NCBI GenBank assembly: GCA_012728025.1
Contig: JAAYFX010000270.1
Span: forward strand, 1 to 5,896
Reading direction: 5' to 3'
Origin: Clostridiales bacterium
GTDB taxonomy: Bacteria; Bacillota; Clostridia; Oscillospirales; Oscillospiraceae
Length of the DNA: 5,896 nucleotides
Position numbers and translations under genes: made by a program. The notes under the pieces are model-generated. The model saw only the letters and a program-made list of their open reading frames with translations. It was not told the origin of the DNA and made no database searches. This document shows, in pieces, positions 4,669 to 5,896 of this stretch; position 1 is the first letter of the stretch; every line of letters begins with the position of its first letter.

Positions 4669-5896
4669 AAATTAAGAGTGGCGAAATAATCATCAGGAGT
4701 TTCTGCCCGTCGGATGAGCTTTGTGCCCCCATCCTCCGTATAAAGAACCTCGGCACTGCGCAGCTTGCCGTTGTAGTTATATCCCATGGAGTGCCCGTGG
4801 GCCCCCGTATCGTGGATAACAAGGAAGTCTCCTGCATCTATGCGGGGCAGCCAGCGGTCTATGGCAAACTTGTCATTGTTTTCGCAAAGGCTGCCGACAA
4901 TATCATAAAGATGGTCTGCCGGTGCCTGTTCCTTACCCATAACGGTTATATGGTGATAAGCCCCGTACATGGCCGGACGCATAAGGTTGCAGGCGCAGGC
5001 ATCAACGCCTATGTAGTCCTTGTGTATATGCTTTCTATGGATGGCAGAGGTCACAAGGCAGCCATAAGGTGCCAGCATAAAACGACCAAGCTCTGTATAG
5101 ATGGCCACATCACCCATGCCCGCAGGAGTTAGTATCTGGCTGTATACCTTCCGAACTCTCTCACCTATGGCCATGATGTCCGCTGGCTGCTGGTCCTCAC
5201 GGTAGGGTATGCCAATGCCGCCAGAAAGATTTATGAAGCTGATGTGAATATCCAGCTCGTTTTTAAGCTCTACCGCAAGGCGGAAAAGCACCGCTGCCAA
5301 AGAGGGATAATAGTCGTTCGTTACTGTGTTGCTGGCAAGAAAAGCGTGGATTCCAAATTCCTTAACGCCCTTTTCCTTCAAAAGGCGGAATGCCTGAAAC
5401 ATCTGGGGCTTTGTAAGCCCGTATTTAGCGTCACCAGGGGTATCCATGATGGTGTTGCAAATCTCGAAGTTCCCCCCCGGATTATAGCGGCAGCAAATCT
5501 TTTCCGGTATGTGGCCTATGGTCTTTTCCAAAAAGTCTATATGTGTAATATCATCGAGGTTTATTATAGCACCCAGCTTATCGGCCAGAACAAAATCCTC
5601 GGCAGGGGTATCGTTTGAGGAGAACATAATCTCCTCCCCTGTTATGCCGCATTTTTCGCAAAGCATAAGCTCTGTGAGGGATGAGCAGTCCATCCCGCAG
5701 CCCTCTTCACTGAGTATTTTCATAATGGCGGGGTTTGGAGTGGCCTTAACAGCGAAATATTCCTTGAAGCCCTTATTCCACGAAAAGGCCTTGTAAAGCT
5801 TTCGAGCATTTTCCCGTATTCCCTTTTCATCGTAAAGGTGGTAAGGTGTAGGAAATTCTTCTGAAAACTCTTGCAGCTGTTCAAGCGATACAAACG
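4665..5896 (-). CDS. lysA: Diaminopimelate decarboxylase LysA (N-terminus beyond window edge)
   Basis: PLP-dependent enzyme of fold type III (alanine racemase-like barrel) that decarboxylates meso-diaminopimelate to L-lysine, the last step of lysine synthesis. About 409 residues are visible and the start codon is outside; the frame runs open to the edge, so an internal ATG at 5723 is not the start. In visible-fragment numbering the PLP lysine is K50 in YFAVKATPNP. The rest includes FGIHAFLASNT (H183), the phosphate-binding LSGGIGIPY (GGIG 225-228), ELGRFM (268-273), VDACACNLMRPAMYGAYH, the active-site SLCENND (C337, E338), and IHDTGAHGHSMGYNYNG. ELGR in place of the common EPGR and SLCEN in place of the more usual PICES fit a Clostridia-type LysA branch. 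Carboxynorspermidine decarboxylase and ornithine/arginine decarboxylases are less likely given the GAYH and MGYNYNG context. The TAG stop overlaps the SSB-like gene's TAA. Confidence 0.87.
   Translation of the reverse strand, partial: FVSLEQLQEFSEEFPTPYHLYDEKGIRENARKLYKAFSWNKGFKEYFAVKATPNPAIMKILSEEGCGMDCSSLTELMLCEKCGITGEEIMFSSNDTPAEDFVLADKLGAIINLDDITHIDFLEKTIGHIPEKICCRYNPGGNFEICNTIMDTPGDAKYGLTKPQMFQAFRLLKEKGVKEFGIHAFLASNTVTNDYYPSLAAVLFRLAVELKNELDIHISFINLSGGIGIPYREDQQPADIMAIGERVRKVYSQILTPAGMGDVAIYTELGRFMLAPYGCLVTSAIHRKHIHKDYIGVDACACNLMRPAMYGAYHHITVMGKEQAPADHLYDIVGSLCENNDKFAIDRWLPRIDAGDFLVIHDTGAHGHSMGYNYNGKLRSAEVLYTEDGGTKLIRRAETPDDYFATLNF

Noticed and set aside
5244..5618. 124-aa plus-strand open frame antisense to lysA
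   Set aside because: It is a shadow of lysA, whose motifs fill the opposite strand.

Overview
The window looks like chromosomal DNA from a Gram-positive bacterium of the class Clostridia with moderate GC content (judged by eye). The evidence is strong GGAGG-type ribosome binding sites, GTG and TTG starts beside ATG, tight operon packing, and protein families (a two-OB-fold SSB-like protein and a Clostridia-type LysA) that I associate with that group. The genus cannot be named from the sequence.

Layout. Positions 1-3555 on the minus strand hold an oligopeptide/dipeptide ABC transporter operon, transcribed in the order oppB (2614-3555), oppC (1292-2611), oppD (202-1272), oppF (1-209, cut by the window edge). 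The junctions are tight: 2 nt between oppB and oppC, 19 nt between oppC and oppD, and an 8-nt overlap between oppD and oppF. The solute-binding protein (OppA) that would set the substrate is not in the window. OppB and OppC form the membrane channel and OppD and OppF the ATPase pair. Positions 3556-4041 form a 486-bp divergent intergenic region. It carries a good sigma-A-type promoter for opp, a leader hairpin whose 3' arm can also pair with bases next to the oppB start codon, a 12-bp palindrome, and a weak promoter candidate for the plus-strand gene. Positions 4042-4668 (+) encode a 208-aa protein with two OB folds, related to single-stranded DNA-binding proteins. Positions 4665-5896 (-) hold most of lysA, diaminopimelate decarboxylase, with the N-terminus beyond the window edge. 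It converges on the SSB-like gene, and their stop codons overlap by 4 nt.

The three units appear to be ordinary cellular functions: peptide uptake, ssDNA binding, and lysine/peptidoglycan precursor synthesis. I see no mobile element, CRISPR array, tRNA or rRNA, and no strong case for a new multi-gene system. The points most worth a second look are the possible switch in the opp leader RNA, the roughly 100-residue extracellular segment in OppC, the perfect 10-bp inverted repeat inside the SSB-like gene, and the SSB-like protein itself, which lacks the usual acidic C-terminal tip.
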